Source of the DNA: Diphasiastrum complanatum
Lineage: Eukaryota; Streptophyta; Lycopodiopsida; Lycopodiales; Lycopodiaceae
Reading direction: 5' to 3'
Assembly: GCA_029204225.1 (NCBI GenBank)
Contig: CM055100.1
Coordinates: 32,889,645-32,953,644, forward strand
Length of the DNA stretch: 64,000 nucleotides
This document shows, piece by piece, positions 33,165 through 46,149 of the stretch. Under the pieces are notes generated by a model, which saw only the letters and a program-made list of their open reading frames with translations, was not told the origin of the DNA and ran no database searches. The position numbers and the translations under genes were made by a program. Each line of letters starts with the position of its first letter. The first letter of the stretch is position 1.

Positions 33165-34540
33165 GTGAGTAAAGCCTACAAGGTTTACATTCTTTCTACT
33201 AATAAGGTGATTATTGGTAGAGATGTCATTTTTTATGAGGAAAACATTCCAAAATTATCTTCAAGCATTATTGATGGTGATGTGGATGGATCTAACATTC
33301 TTGATGTTGATGTAAAGGATCCTACTTTAGATGGTGATGATGATGGACCTTCATCAAGTCAAAAGCCAAGGAGAACATCAAGGGAAAGAAAAATGCCTTC
33401 AAGGCTCACGTATGATGAGAAAGGTAAGCAAGTTGTTGGAGGTACACACTTTGCTTTCCTAACCTCTTTTTATAAACCTACATGTGTAGATGAAGCAAGG
33501 AACAAAGAGGAGTGAATCCACACAATGGATCTTGAGTATCAGGCTCTTATGAAAAATGAAACATGGAGATTGGTGGAGTTACCTAAGGACAAGAAAGCTA
33601 TTGGATGCAAATGGATCTTCAAGGTGAAGACAAACCAAGATGGATCTATCAACAAGTACAAGACAAGGTTAGTGGCAAAAGGATATGCTCAACAACTAGG
33701 GATTGACTATGATGAGACCTTTGCACCCATGGCAAAGATGGTAAGCATTCGGGTCATCATTTCACTTGCTACACTTTATGGATGGGATCTATGGCAATTG
33801 GATATTACAAATACTTTTTTGAATGGTATTTTTGAGGTGGAAGTGTACATGGAGCAACTTGAGAACTACATTTCACCTACAAAGCCAAATCATGTGTGTT
33901 TTCTACAAAAGAGCTTATATGGCCTTAAGCAAGCACCAAGGAGTTGGTATCCTAAAAGCTTAACACTTTTTACTCTCTCAAGGCTTTGTTATGAGTGAGT
34001 ATGATCATTCAGTTTATTATAGGTTTGCTGGAAATGATGTTACCATTTTGCTAATCTATGTGGATGATATCATCTTGAGTGGTGGAGACAATCAAGATGT
34101 GGAGGATATCAAGAGTGCTCTTAGGAAGGAATTTGAGGTGCATGATCTTGGTAATTTGCATTACATTTTAGGAATAGAAGTGATTAGGTCTTTTCAATCT
34201 ACTTTTATTTGTCAAGAGAAGTATGCTAATTCTATTCTAGAAAGATTTCATATGGTAGATGCAAAATCTTATGACACAACTATGGAGACAAATGTAAAGC
34301 TAAGTATAAGAGGTAATGAAAGATCCTTCAAGGACATTACTCTAAATAGGAAGCTACTTGGTTCATTCGTCTATCTAACCATCACAAGATCAAATCTAAG
34401 CTATTGTATTGGTAGATTGAGCCAATTCATGCAAGATCCTAGTGAGGAGCATTGGAAGGTAGGGAAACAAGTTTTGAGGTACATCATTGGAACTCGAGAT
34501 TTTGGCATATTGTATGAGGCACAACTAGAAAACTTTGTGT
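33165..34540 (+). pseudogene. Copia linker and reverse transcriptase
   Basis: The integrase C-terminal linker (33165-33515) contains KVYILSTNKVIIGRDVIF and a polar stretch. RT is in two frames: 33525-33998 with [28 protein letters not shown] and YGLKQAPRSW, then 33991-34540 with the catalytic LIYVDDIILSG (YVDD near 34057). One frame change near 33990 separates the blocks. The palm residues are intact but the copy ends before RNase H. Confidence 0.86.
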
Positions 34541-34900
34541 TTATCCACGCAGAGTATCCACGCGACACCCGACACTTAGTCGATTTTTTGAAATTTTGTT
34601 TGCGTGGAACATCCACGCCAAAAAAATTTGAATACGCTTCCGGCCAGTCCACCGATGTTTTTCTGACACGACGCCAAAAAATTTATGCGCATGGATTATC
34701 CACGCCAAATTGAATTTTAAAAATTTTGGCAACTATTTGGGAGGGAAGCTTGGCGACGCCCAAAGGCAATTTTTGCGTGGATAATCCACGTGTGGATTAT
34801 CCACGCAAATTTCAGTTTGTATAGCTTCTTCACCGGACCGGACCGGACGTTAAAGATATCCACACATGGATATTCTCTATGTGGATTATCCACGCGGTTT
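34541..34900. repeat. Palindrome cluster built on GCGTGG/CCACGC
   Basis: At least six copies of CCACGC or GCGTGG words in 360 bases, many arranged as inverted pairs around ATAAT/ATTAT. A 38-base palindrome at 34772-34809 has 18-base perfect arms around GT. Others lie at 34606-34622, 34688-34702 and 34880-34894. The cluster replaces the end of the upstream copia and is followed by a T-run. No ORF was recognised. Confidence 0.75.
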
Positions 34901-35105
34901 TTTTTTTTTTGCATGTTCATAATGAAATGAAATTAGTTAAGTAAATATTTTTCTAAAGTGAATTATATTATGATGAAGTTATATATTTTCTTTTCTAAAG
35001 TAAATTATATTATGATGAGGATTTTTTTTTTTTGCATGTTGATAATGAAATGGAATTAGTTAAATGAATATTTTTCTAGAGTGAATTATATATCATGATG
35101 TTCCT
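34900..35105. repeat. Imperfect tandem duplication of about 120 bp
   Basis: A T-run followed by TTGCATGTT-ATAATGAAATG and ending near ATTATGATGA occurs at about 34900 and again from about 35020, with small differences. It directly follows the palindrome cluster. Confidence 0.7.
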
Positions 35106-35955
35106 AGATGATTGGGATTTTTTATGAGGTTGGCCACCTACTTTTGTAAGACAATTGACTCGAGCTACCAAGAGGGTAATTATGCATGATCTAAGGCTTT
35201 GATAGCCAGGTTTAGAGTCTACCCTAATGGCACTCTACCCTAATATCATATCTGAGATCATTTGATATGGATTGAGAGCTCATTTTGTACATACTTTGAG
35301 AGATTATCAAGAGATGGTGATTTTGGCAAGTTTGCTCTTTAATGAGGAATTGATGAATGATGAATGATGAATGTGATGTTTTTTGTGTCTAATGAATATA
35401 TCTGGATTTGAACAAAGTACTATATTTTTCACGTGTGTGACAAGATGTGAGGATCAATTATTTCTTGATTGTGATGTTCAAAAGCTCTTGCCAATTAGAT
35501 GCGAAATAGGTTGAATTGTGTGCTAGTTTTCTATCTATTAGATATAAGTGAAACCTTTGATGCTTTTTCAATGTTTTAGTATCCAGCTGAGGTTCATAAC
35601 CTCTGATTTTAACATGGTATCAGAGCCCAAATGTGGTTATCAAAGCTCAAATACAAGGAAGAGAGAAGAAATTACAAGTTGACGATTGTTTAATTTTTAT
35701 TGCCCTTATTACTACCTTAACTTTGACGATGTTTTTTCAAGTGTGAATGATGATTTGATGCATGCATTGTTTGAGATACTTGTAAAATTATTGATCCTCC
35801 ATTAAAGATACAAAATGTTACTATTTGCAAATGGGTCTTTAAGATCAAGCTTAATCAAGATGGTAGTGTGAACAATTATAAAACAAGACTAGTTGCCAAG
35901 GGATATGCTCAATTCAAGGGGATTGACTATGATGAAACACTTGATTTTGTCATAG
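35106..35955 (+). mobile_element. Copia fragment with primer site and RT piece
   Basis: TTTTAACA followed by TGGTATCAGAGC (35615-35626) marks an LTR end and tRNA-Met primer site. From about 35793 to 35955 the translation gives [19 protein letters not shown] and LVAKGYAQ, the start of copia RT. About 170 bases separate the two, so the region between leader and RT is deleted. The LTR start on the left is not determined. Confidence 0.65.
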
Positions 35956-36203
35956 TTTGTGGTGATGATTTCATTAACTCACATGCTTTTAGTGATTTAC
36001 TGCCTTTAAAATGAGAATTTTCTTGGAACATGAAACCGTACATCTATCTTCACCGACATTATCTCCAAAAAAATGGGATTGATGTCAAACTATGTCTATT
36101 CTTTTCACTTACTTGACCAAAAATAAGATTCTATTTTGGCTAAATAACTATCATTTGAAAGCATTTCAAGAATCAATTTCATTCAGAATTGCAATAATCA
36201 ATT

Positions 36204-38060
36204 TTTATTCAAAATTACAAGAATCAATTTCATCAGTGACAAGATCTTGCAATTCATCTCCTCTTAGATGATTTTCATCATCACTCTCACTTTCAAAAAT
36301 TATTTCATCATCCTGACTATTAGAATTTCTATTCTCAACATCTATGGAAGTGGGTGCTTCAAGTATAATTTGAAGATTTACTACATCTCTAGATAGCTCA
36401 ATCTCATAGTTAAAATGAAGGTTTTCCATTTCATTCTCAACATTTGCACCCTCAGATACTCGTCATGAACGTGGTTCAACTTGAGCTACAAACCACCATA
36501 TCTTGTTTAGTCGATCTGGTTGAAAAAACACCTGCAAAAATCACTATTTTAGAACATATCGAAAACTAAGATACTGAAGTCACTTGCAATAAAATGAAAA
36601 ACATGATAGCATAGCATGTGCACCTGCTCACAATGACGAGGCAACACCAATGTGTCAAAGGACTCCATGCTCAATGTTTTTGATGAATCAATCACAAAAA
36701 ATCCACTTGGATCCAATTATACGGTTGCATTTGGCCCTCTACAAACTACCTTGAACCATTTCACATCAAATAAAAAATAGTGTCCACTTTCACCAAATGA
36801 CACATCATAAATATTTTATATAGTTCCTACGTATTCTATGTCTCCTGAGATGGGATTCCGATCTCGTGCACTGCTTTGACTTTCTTGTTGGAAAGATGCT
36901 ATTACACCACAATCGTGTGTGCATATCTTGTTATCAATCCTTTCAACACATCATCAATAAGCGGCTCAAGATACACATCCATGTTCTTAACCTTGTGTTG
37001 GCCAAGAATTAGAAGTCAACATAATGTGTTTTTTGTACTCAACCAAGGAGGAATATTATAATTTACCAAGAAAATAGACCAAATGGACCATGTAGTTACT
37101 CATACACCAAAGGGGTTCACACCATCTGTTGCAACACCAAATCTCACATTTCTTGACTCATTGGCAAAGCTTGAATACTCTTTGTTGATGTGTTTCCATG
37201 CAAGTGAATCTGAAGGTACCCTCATCACCCGTATGGTGTGCATGCCAGTCCATAAGTTGTGCAATAGATTTACAACGAAATAAACGTTGCAATCGTGGAA
37301 TTACTGGAAAAAGTTGTAAAACTTTGCACAGAATGGCTGCCCCTTACAAATCATCTCTATATCCCCTTGCAAATCATCTCTATATCGAGGAGTATCACAA
37401 ATGGGACATTTCTTGAGTGATTCGTACCTTCCTCAATATAAAATACAATCTTTTGGACATGCATGATATTGCTTGTAGTCCATCCCAATGTTAGACAACA
37501 TCTTTTGTGCCTCATCTCTTGTCTCAGGCATGACATTCCCTTCTGGGAGAATTTTGTTTTTCAATAGTCTGTACATGACAAAAGAAGTCATTGTAAAAAA
37601 ATTATCACTAGATGTCCAAATTGTAAATTTTGTTTCAAAGCTAAAATGACAAGTACATGAAATTTTTTTTACTCAAATAGTGATGTGAGGCTTTGGTCAC
37701 TCCATCTATATTTGGCTTGAAGATTTAATAGAAGTAGAGAAGCGCCAAACGAGATGTCTTTGCTCCAGGATACAATGTGGTCTTTGATTCTCTCGCAATT
37801 TATTTTCTTCTTTAGTTGTTCATTGTGTCTAGCTACACTATTGTTCTCATACATATCATTCAACATGTCTCCCATGACTTCAGATTCTTCATTCATTGGA
37901 AGATCATTTTCATCGTTGGAACTTGTTTGCGAAGAAGTAGATCTAGATGAGTTAGATTCAGATGCATTAGTCTCGTGATTTATGCGCTCATCAATTTCCA
38001 TCATTTCTTTAAGCCTTGACGTAGACGACGAGGTAATTGCTTTATATGAAGACCGTTGTA
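36204..38060 (-). pseudogene. CACTA (En/Spm-type) transposase remnant
   Basis: On the minus strand: an N-terminal part with MMEIDERINHE, MGDMLNDMYEN and LNLQAKYRWSD (38005-37669); then LPEGNVMPETRDEAQKML and MDYKQYHACPKDC (about 37560-37440); then FPVIPRLQRLFRCKSIAQLM (about 37310); then DVYLEPLIDDVLKG (about 36980); and a C-terminal region like the DUF4216 domain (36850-36480) with an acidic tail. This order is that of plant TnpD-type transposases, which act with a partner at CACTA termini. Multiple stops break it, and the catalytic segment between 37080 and 36870 is poorly preserved. Terminal inverted repeats were not found. Confidence 0.75.
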
Positions 38061-39640
38061 TGACATTCGTTGTCTACGTTGACTATTACGATGATTTTTG
38101 TCTCCAACACTAAATGAGAATGAAGAATCCTATATACCAAAATAACAAGAAGTAGGTTAAAACCTCTCTGATGCGGATCTGGCTACTGGCCAGCGCTGGT
38201 TTTCTGAGTATTAACGCTTGAACTACAACGATCTACCATATGCTCTTTGTATGAGCAATGTTGCTTGCATTTTTTAATACGTAATGCATTCAAAAATGTG
38301 ATGGATCGTTGTCTTTTCAGCTGGTTGCTGGATTTAGAGAAGCTGTAGCATGATTATGGTTGATAAAAATGCTCTTACTATACTCAATTGGCTGTAATCT
38401 ATACGTAGTATTGCTACATACGATTGTTCTTTTGGTTTGATAAAGAGGATGATGGGATCTATTTCTAATAAACTAGTATTATGATGGCTGTGATTACGAA
38501 AAATGAAGTAGTAAAAAGGTGGTTGGATATGCTAATATGCTCTTGAGTAATAGTGATTGCCATTGCTAATAATCTGTATATGGTGGGAAATGCTCTCGAA
38601 GAATGAAAAGCTATATGATTAATCTACGGATAAGTAAGTAGCTAGCTATTGATAATGACTTTGTCAGACTTCAAGAATACTCTATACTTAATCCAATACC
38701 TTCGGTGTGAATGCCTTAGCACACATGAGTGATTCGTTTAAGCAACTAAAGATGGATAGTTCACAAGAGATGACTTTAACTCTCATTCAGGTATGACGCT
38801 TTACAGAATATCACCAATACGGTGGGTGACCTAACTTGGTACCATGATTTTACTCACGTAGTTATGATGATTTGTAGACCTTGCATGTAATGGTTTTTTA
38901 AAGTAATAAATCCAGTATAGGCTGATCCTGCATGTGGAGTAGGTAACATGGGCGTGAGCAAAAAAAAAAAATTGTTTTCTGCATCCAGTGTCCGGTTAAT
39001 ATAAGTAAAGTCAAATACTTATATAGAGCTAGACTATGGTACACTTGAAAAAATGGATTTGCCCAAGTTGTTTGGCGCTTGGATTCCCGGTAAACTGATA
39101 CAGGAGGCTTGTGGGGGCTAGTATAGCATGGTGGTGCTCTAGTACCTAGCGTTGTGACCATCGCCCAGTCTCTGTCCATCTGTGTAATGAAAGATAGTTG
39201 CTTACATGTAGAATGTATATGTGAAACTAGTAAGTTCTTTTTGCTCCTTTACTGATCAGTATGGCCTTTGCCCTGATACGGCTACGTTAAAAGGGCAAAA
39301 CGTATTGCTAAGTTATGAAATGAATGATTGGGAAGATTGGACGTACTTGTTTTTAATGCAACCTAGCTGATAAAGTAGTGAATCTTGTTTCGAACATGGA
39401 TAACAACTGATGCTCAACTATGACACCTGTCTTCCTCACGCGACTAACTTGTGCAGTTTTGTTGTGTGGGATGGTGGCAGGTAACAGCTGGGTGTCTTAA
39501 AATTTGCTTCGCTTTGTGGTACTCTGTACTGTTAAACTTTATACAACTGTATTTTTACCTGTTACGCTATAAATTGAAGGGTCATATTCTAGAATATTCC
39601 AAATCATACCCAGAATCGGGCAACATACATTGAAGGAGAT
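38061..39640. other. No gene seen
   Basis: Unassigned sequence right of the transposase; the ORF at 38898-39179 has no domain. It may contain the untranslated end of the CACTA element. Confidence 0.45.
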
Positions 39641-39649
39641 GATGTATCT

Positions 39650-39872
39650 GTTACGGATTATTCACAAGATGTCTACTCCATACTACCCACGTGGTAATGG
39701 CTAGGCAAAAGCCACCAACAAAACCCTAAAGGCTATATTAGCAAAGCAGGTATTAGAAAGCATGGATTTTTGCAGCCGACATTGTGGGCTTATCATATAG
39801 CTTACAAGATCTCTACCCGTTTCATGCCATTCCAGCTGGTTTATGGGGCAAATGCCATTATGCAATGTTAGT
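39650..39872 (+). pseudogene. Ty3/gypsy integrase fragment
   Basis: STPYYPRGNG near 39675 followed by ATNKTLKAILAKQ, then WAYHIAYKISTRFMPFQLVYG near 39785. These are the blocks around the third catalytic position of gypsy integrases of the type without chromodomain. Lys stands where the catalytic Glu is expected, and a TAG lies just before it. The rest of the element is absent. Confidence 0.7.
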
Positions 39873-41211
<1,339 letters not shown>

Positions 41212-41224
41212 GAGTGAAATGGCA

Positions 41225-41600
41225 AATCAAATGGCTTATTTTTGGCGCGAGATTTGGTGCCAGCATTTTTTTTTTTTGCCAAATTAGCTTTTGTGTGGCT
41301 CTGTTAAGCGTGGAAGAGCCACGCAAAAGGTTTTTTTTTTAAAAATTGCAGGTTGTGGTTTTCACACGTGGCAACAACTCTCGGGTTTGCAGACGTGTGG
41401 CACTGCCACATGAATTTCTTTTTTTTTTAATTTTTTTGTGTGGCTGTTTTGCCAGCTGCTGGAAAGCTGTCGTCGCCTAAAAATCACTCTGCGTGGAAGA
41501 GTCACGCATGGCATAACGACGCCTTGGTTGCCACAGGATCACCACACAAATTGCCACACAAAACTAAAAAACGCATGTTTTTAACATGTGTGGCAAAGGG
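41225..41600. repeat. Second GTGG/CCAC palindrome cluster
   Basis: The inverted pair CTTTTGTGTGGCTC (41288-41301) and GAGCCACGCAAAAG (41316-41329) gives a 14-base stem with one mismatch. Others are TGTGGCACTGCCACA near 41396 and GCGTGGAAGAGTCACGC near 41490. T-runs of 10-13 bases separate the units. It resembles the cluster at 34541-34900 in core word and T-run spacing. Confidence 0.7.
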
Positions 41601-41644
41601 CGTGGCCTCTACTTATTCAAAAAAATGCGCAAATAGATCATGAT

Positions 41645-42730
41645 AGCTGAGACCTTAGCCAAGCACAAACTTCATAAAATCTCATAGTAAATAGTCGTAG
41701 TCATTACACCAAAAGATATGACAATTCATAAATTATAATAAATCATCTCCTAAAAATCATACCGATCAATCAATTTACAAAGAAGCGATCAATACAAGTA
41801 AGTTATAAAGCTTCATTCAAGCACAATTTTGCTACTGTTAAGCATGATATAGCCTTTGAACCAAAACCAGAGAGTACATCAGTAATTTTCCACACTATAG
41901 CAAGCTAAATCGCAACTACCTCTGCGCACAATCATATCCATACATTTCAGAACAGCCTACAACTGAGGGCTTGGTATAAAAGGTCCTTAATCACATCATT
42001 TCCATAATCAAGAATGCTAACATTCGCCATAAAACAATGGTATCATCGCAAAAAGAACATAACCATTCAACACATTAAAAAGATAGAGAGAGAGATGGGA
42101 GTGCCTTAAATGAAAGCAATAGGCGCGATTGGATTTCAGTTTCAGGAGAGAAATATTTTTTTCTCAAATATGAATACAAGCTTCAGATAGAACTACATCG
42201 CTTATCTAACAACAGAGATAACAATGCTCCACAATCTTCTTCGTGAGACAAATGAGGTGATTATCAATTCTACTACACCATACCTCCTCTCCACTTCCTT
42301 TTTCATGCCACGAGCTTCTCATGAATTCATAGAAGCTTCCATTCTCGGATCAATGTTTAGTGGGAAGGTTGCCTCATATTCTTTTGGGATTGACCTTAAA
42401 TAATGAAAGATTGAGATTTGGCTTATCTCTTTTGCCTAAATCTCAATGGACCTCCAATATTTATTACTACGTGACAAGCTCTGAGAAGGTCTAGTTCCTC
42501 CAAAACATACTCTACCACAAAGAGGACGACCATTTCTTAAGGCCTACAAACTTTTTATCAACCCCTCCCTTCTAATGTCAACTAAATTTTTTCCCACTCT
42601 TTTCATATGTCTAGTTGGATGCCCGAGACATCACAAATCTCCTAGTGCACTCCTTCGAATCTTCAAATGATAAACCAGAGTTGGCACGTTGGAATTTCCC
42701 CCAAACTCTAGACATGGGACCACATAGTTT
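41645..42730. other. No gene seen
   Basis: Mixed sequence without a recognised domain. It may contain the degraded downstream part of the minus-strand LINE whose endonuclease starts at 43503. Confidence 0.4.
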
Positions 42731-42734
42731 ATTC

Positions 42735-43503
42735 TCATGATAAAAGCTTAAGTGGGTGAGACAAGCTTAAGTGCATAGAGGAGTGAGGAGATGAAGGAAG
42801 CATGTGCATCCGTGGAAGAGGAAAAGGGGAAAGAGGAAACAATGTCAGTATACATGTCTCGATTGTGTAGCCCCAGTCTAGAGAAGGGGACGAATTGGAG
42901 GTGGTGGAAGTATGGGGAGTATGAGGAAAAGTGAAGGAGAGTGTGAGGATATAATGATCTAAAAGGGTGGTATCAGTGATGCGGAAATTAGAGCTGTGAG
43001 GAATCAAAGCAGGTGATACAATAAAGTAGTCTACAACACCATGACCTTCAGCATAAGGATGACAAGTAAAAGGACATGATGATGGCCAGTGACAGAGGAG
43101 GCCTGATCCTGTGAAGAGCGAGCATACTGTATATCATCAAGAAGCTGTGATTGAAGACCCGATGTGCGGGCATTGAAATCCCCAGCCAGCAAAGGTCCTG
43201 AAAAGGATCACCCCAAAGATCCGCAAACGCTGAAGTGTGAGGTGGGAAATAGCAAATTGCTAAGAAAATGTCATGCTCAAGACCCAGTCAAGAAGTGAGT
43301 AACCGTAGCCATATGAATCTGCCAAATGCATCTCTCCTGATCTCCGTGATGAAAGAAGAATGATCCTGCCTGAAAAGGCAAGCAACACCACCAGAGCCCT
43401 TAACCCGATGTCCCCTGAGGGAAGGTCTAGACGCTGATAACCACTGGTAATCACGAATAGGAGGGAGAGGGTGCGTAGAGGAGGAAGTGAAACCATTAGA
43501 GTT
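42735..43503 (-). pseudogene. LINE endonuclease fragment
   Basis: Starting at 43503 the minus strand reads VGFWNSNGF, then SASRPSLRGHRVKGSGGVACL, FGRFIWLRL, and near 43185-43165 the catalytic GDFNAR. Near 42990 GVVDYFIVSP and LDHYILTL follow, the position of the family's SDH motif. Frame changes occur near 43290 and 43050. It begins right after the microsatellite tail of another LINE (43534-43608) in the same orientation. It is similar in layout to copy B but better preserved in this domain. Confidence 0.8.
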
Positions 43504-43533
43504 CCAAAACCCTACTGTGAAGCATGTGGGTTG

Positions 43534-43608
<75 letters not shown>
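43534..43608. repeat. (GT)n(GA)n compound microsatellite
   Basis: About 40 bases of GT and 35 of GA; on the minus strand it is a (TC)n(AC)n tail attached to a LINE 3' end. Confidence 0.95.
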
Positions 43609-43613
<5 letters not shown>

Positions 43614-43990
43614 TTAACATTTGTAAAGCACCCATAGGTGCATAAGACAAGTACATCATCATGTGTCAAAGAAAAATAGGAGTGATGTCCAGACCTGGAC
43701 TCATTCATGTTGACTAAACGTACTTATGTAAAGAAGTAACTAAAGAAAATAACAAAAAAGTATACACAAGAGCTTTACCACCAACCTTGACAAGGATCAC
43801 AATATCTATAGACAATGTAAACTAAACTGCTTGCTGGAAAAAGCCACGAAGGGAATGAGAAGCTGGTGGCATTGCTCTCGGTTGGCGAGTTGGATGAATG
43901 TGTCGGAAATGAGTGGGTTGGCAGCGGAAGTAGAACAACGGACAGTTGTAGATCGGAAGTGCAACAGTTACCAGCAATAATCAAGATGAA
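43609..43990 (-). mobile_element. LINE copy D, 3' UTR and terminal hairpin
   Basis: On the minus strand: GTCTTAT (43648-43642), stem GCACC, loop TATG, stem GGTGC (43641-43628), ten bases, TTAATAAAT (43617-43609), then (TC)n. Upstream on the same strand lies GGTTGGTGGTAAAGCTC, similar to a word in the copy B 3' UTR. The left part to about 43990 is non-coding, so this is a severely 5'-truncated copy. Confidence 0.7.
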
Positions 43991-44312
43991 TAAATAGTAC
44001 TAATGTTCAATAGAACAAAACAGTAGTGTAAAATTGTACTAAAAAATCAGAAGGTAAGCACATGGGCGTGAAGCTGATGATCGCAATTCAGTGAGGCTCA
44101 TATATTTTAGAGCTTTCTTCTCTATATAGATAACTAGCTGAAAATATATTATTTACAAGATATTTTCAAGTCTTTCAGGTCAATGCATTTCCACCTACTT
44201 AATTTATTACAGTCGCCTTGTAGTTGGTAACCGTCTTTTAAGTAATAAAGACTATGTACAAGTAGGTGAACTGCCATAAAGTCTTGGATCGACTTTTCCC
44301 TGATGACAAAGT

Positions 44313-44590
44313 CAGATTGTTCGGCCTAGTCAGATTGTTCGGTCTGGTCAGATTGTTCGACCTAGTCAGATTGTTCAGCCTAGTCCGATTTGTCGGCTAC
44401 CTCCTCTTGTCAGCTGCCTCAGATTTGTTGGCTGCCTCAGATTTGTTGGTTGCCTCAAATTTGTCGGCTGCCTCAGAGTTTTCGGCAGCCTCAAAGTCAG
44501 ATTTGTTGGTTGCCTCAGATTTGTCAGCTGGATCAGATGTGTCGGCCGAGTCAAATTTGTCGGCTTGCTCATATTTGTCGTTTGAGTCAG
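44313..44590. repeat. 18-bp minisatellite, about 15 copies
   Basis: Units of the form CAGATTTGTTGGCTGCCT vary at several positions. On the minus strand they encode six-residue units such as SEAADK and SEATNK, and the frame is open and continuous with the end of the copia RNase H upstream. It could be a coding tail or an LTR-internal minisatellite. Confidence 0.85.
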
Positions 44591-44599
44591 AATTTTTCA

Positions 44600-45809
44600 G
44601 GATGCTCATTACTGAATGGATTTGGTCTTGACAGTAAACCAATGACATTTCCTTGCTTTGCACTTTTACTCTAGATTAGTGATACCTGATTTCGATATGT
44701 TTGCTTCGAGAGTGAAATCTCGGATTAAGAGATAGTGCAATTGTGCTTTGATTGTCACAATAGATTGTCGTTGGATGTGGCTGAGCAAGGTCAATATCTG
44801 CAAGCAGGTCCTTAGCCAAATTGCCTCCTTGGAAGCTTCTGATTCGGTCGATGATAATGCTACTGAGGTTTGTTTTTGGTTGTTCCATGAGATTGGGCCT
44901 TAATTGTATAAGAATACAAATCCAGAAGTCGATCTTCTGGTGTCGATATCTCCTGCCCAATCTGCATTTGTGTATCCTTCGAGAATATTGGCAAGTTGGC
45001 TGCCTCCATAACAAATGCTAAGATGTTTTGTTGCTTGGACATACTTCATGACCTTTACGAGTGCTTCCCAATGGGTTGGTGAACCTGTATTCGATAGGAA
45101 CTGGCTAAGGATTGAGTATGCAAGGTCTGATCGAGTGCAGAGCATTGCATACATCAGTGAGCCGATAATGGAGTGAAATGGATATTGCTTCATTTACTCC
45201 TTTTCTGCCTCGGTTTGAGGGCATTGTTCCTTTGATAATTTTAGACCAATGTCGAGTGGAAAGTAACTTGATTTGTAGTTGGTCATTCCATATTTTTCCA
45301 GCACATTAGTGAGATATCATTGTTGACTGATATAAATCTATCCACTGGATCGATTTCAATGAATCTAGATTCCAAGGCAGTAATGGCTGGATCCATATTA
45401 GTCATCTTGTACTCTTGTGCTAGCATGCATTTTGTATCCTTCAATTAATTTAGATTGTTACTAAAAAGTAGCGTATCATCCACATAAAAAGTGATGATTA
45501 TTAAGCTTTGAATATCCATTTGCATGAAATCCGATTTCGATCCTTTGGCAGCTCAATAATAGTCCATGTTTGATTCTCGATGAGAGAATCGAATTCACTG
45601 TCCATTGTAGCTTTTGATTGGTCTGCATCAGGTGTCGACATTGTCCTAGGTTGAATGTCGATCCTCTGATGTGGTTCGACTTGTCGAGGGTCTATCTCTT
45701 TGTTGGAGTCGGAGTCGACTTGCTGATCAATGCTGAGTTTCGAATTGTCGGCTCTGGGATAGAAAGTCAGTGGAGCTTTTTCCTTGTGGTTGATGAATCG
45801 GTCTCCCAC
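44600..45809 (-). pseudogene. Copia RT ends and RNase H
   Basis: 45809-45501 contains MDSEFDSLIENQTW and SCKWIFK; the next block in sequence is already the YVDD region, so motifs for the first catalytic Asp and YGLKQ are lost. 45193-44676 has SIIGSLMYAMLCTRSDLAYSI, YTNADWAGDIDTRRSTSG and the RSKHIEIRYH block of RNase H. After this the frame runs into the 18-bp minisatellite. Confidence 0.8.
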
Positions 45810-46149
45810 AAAATGACGTCTCTAATGGTGACCAATTTTTGAGTGTCCAGATTGTAGAGTTTGTATGCTTTGTGGTCTGGGGAATAGCCAATGAAAATCG
45901 ACTTTCTGCTAGTGTCGTCCAGTTTCTTTCTTAGATCAGCAGGGATTTGAGCGTAGGCAATGCATCCAAACACTCGAATATGCTTGAATGATGGTTTTGA
46001 TCATGTTCATACCTCATAAGGTGTTTTGTCATTCAGGGCCTTTGTGATGGATCGATTCTACAGATAGGCGACTGTGGTAACAGCTTCTGTCCAGAATTTC
46101 TTTGGAAGAGAGGCATGGGCCAGCATGCTCTTGGCACTTTCGATGAGTG

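Larger units (their letters stand above)
31368..34540 (+). mobile_element. Ty1/copia internal region, truncated in RNase H
   Basis: Gag, zinc knuckle, protease, integrase and RT follow in the copia order over 3.2 kb on the plus strand with several stops and frame changes. The sequence stops matching copia just after DFGILYEAQLENFVF at about 34538, where a palindrome-rich cluster begins, so RNase H and the 3' LTR are missing. Confidence 0.88.

Noticed and set aside
44313-44590. Regular short repeats resembling a CRISPR array
   Set aside because: Units are contiguous with no spacers, vary in sequence and lie in plant DNA; this is a minisatellite.
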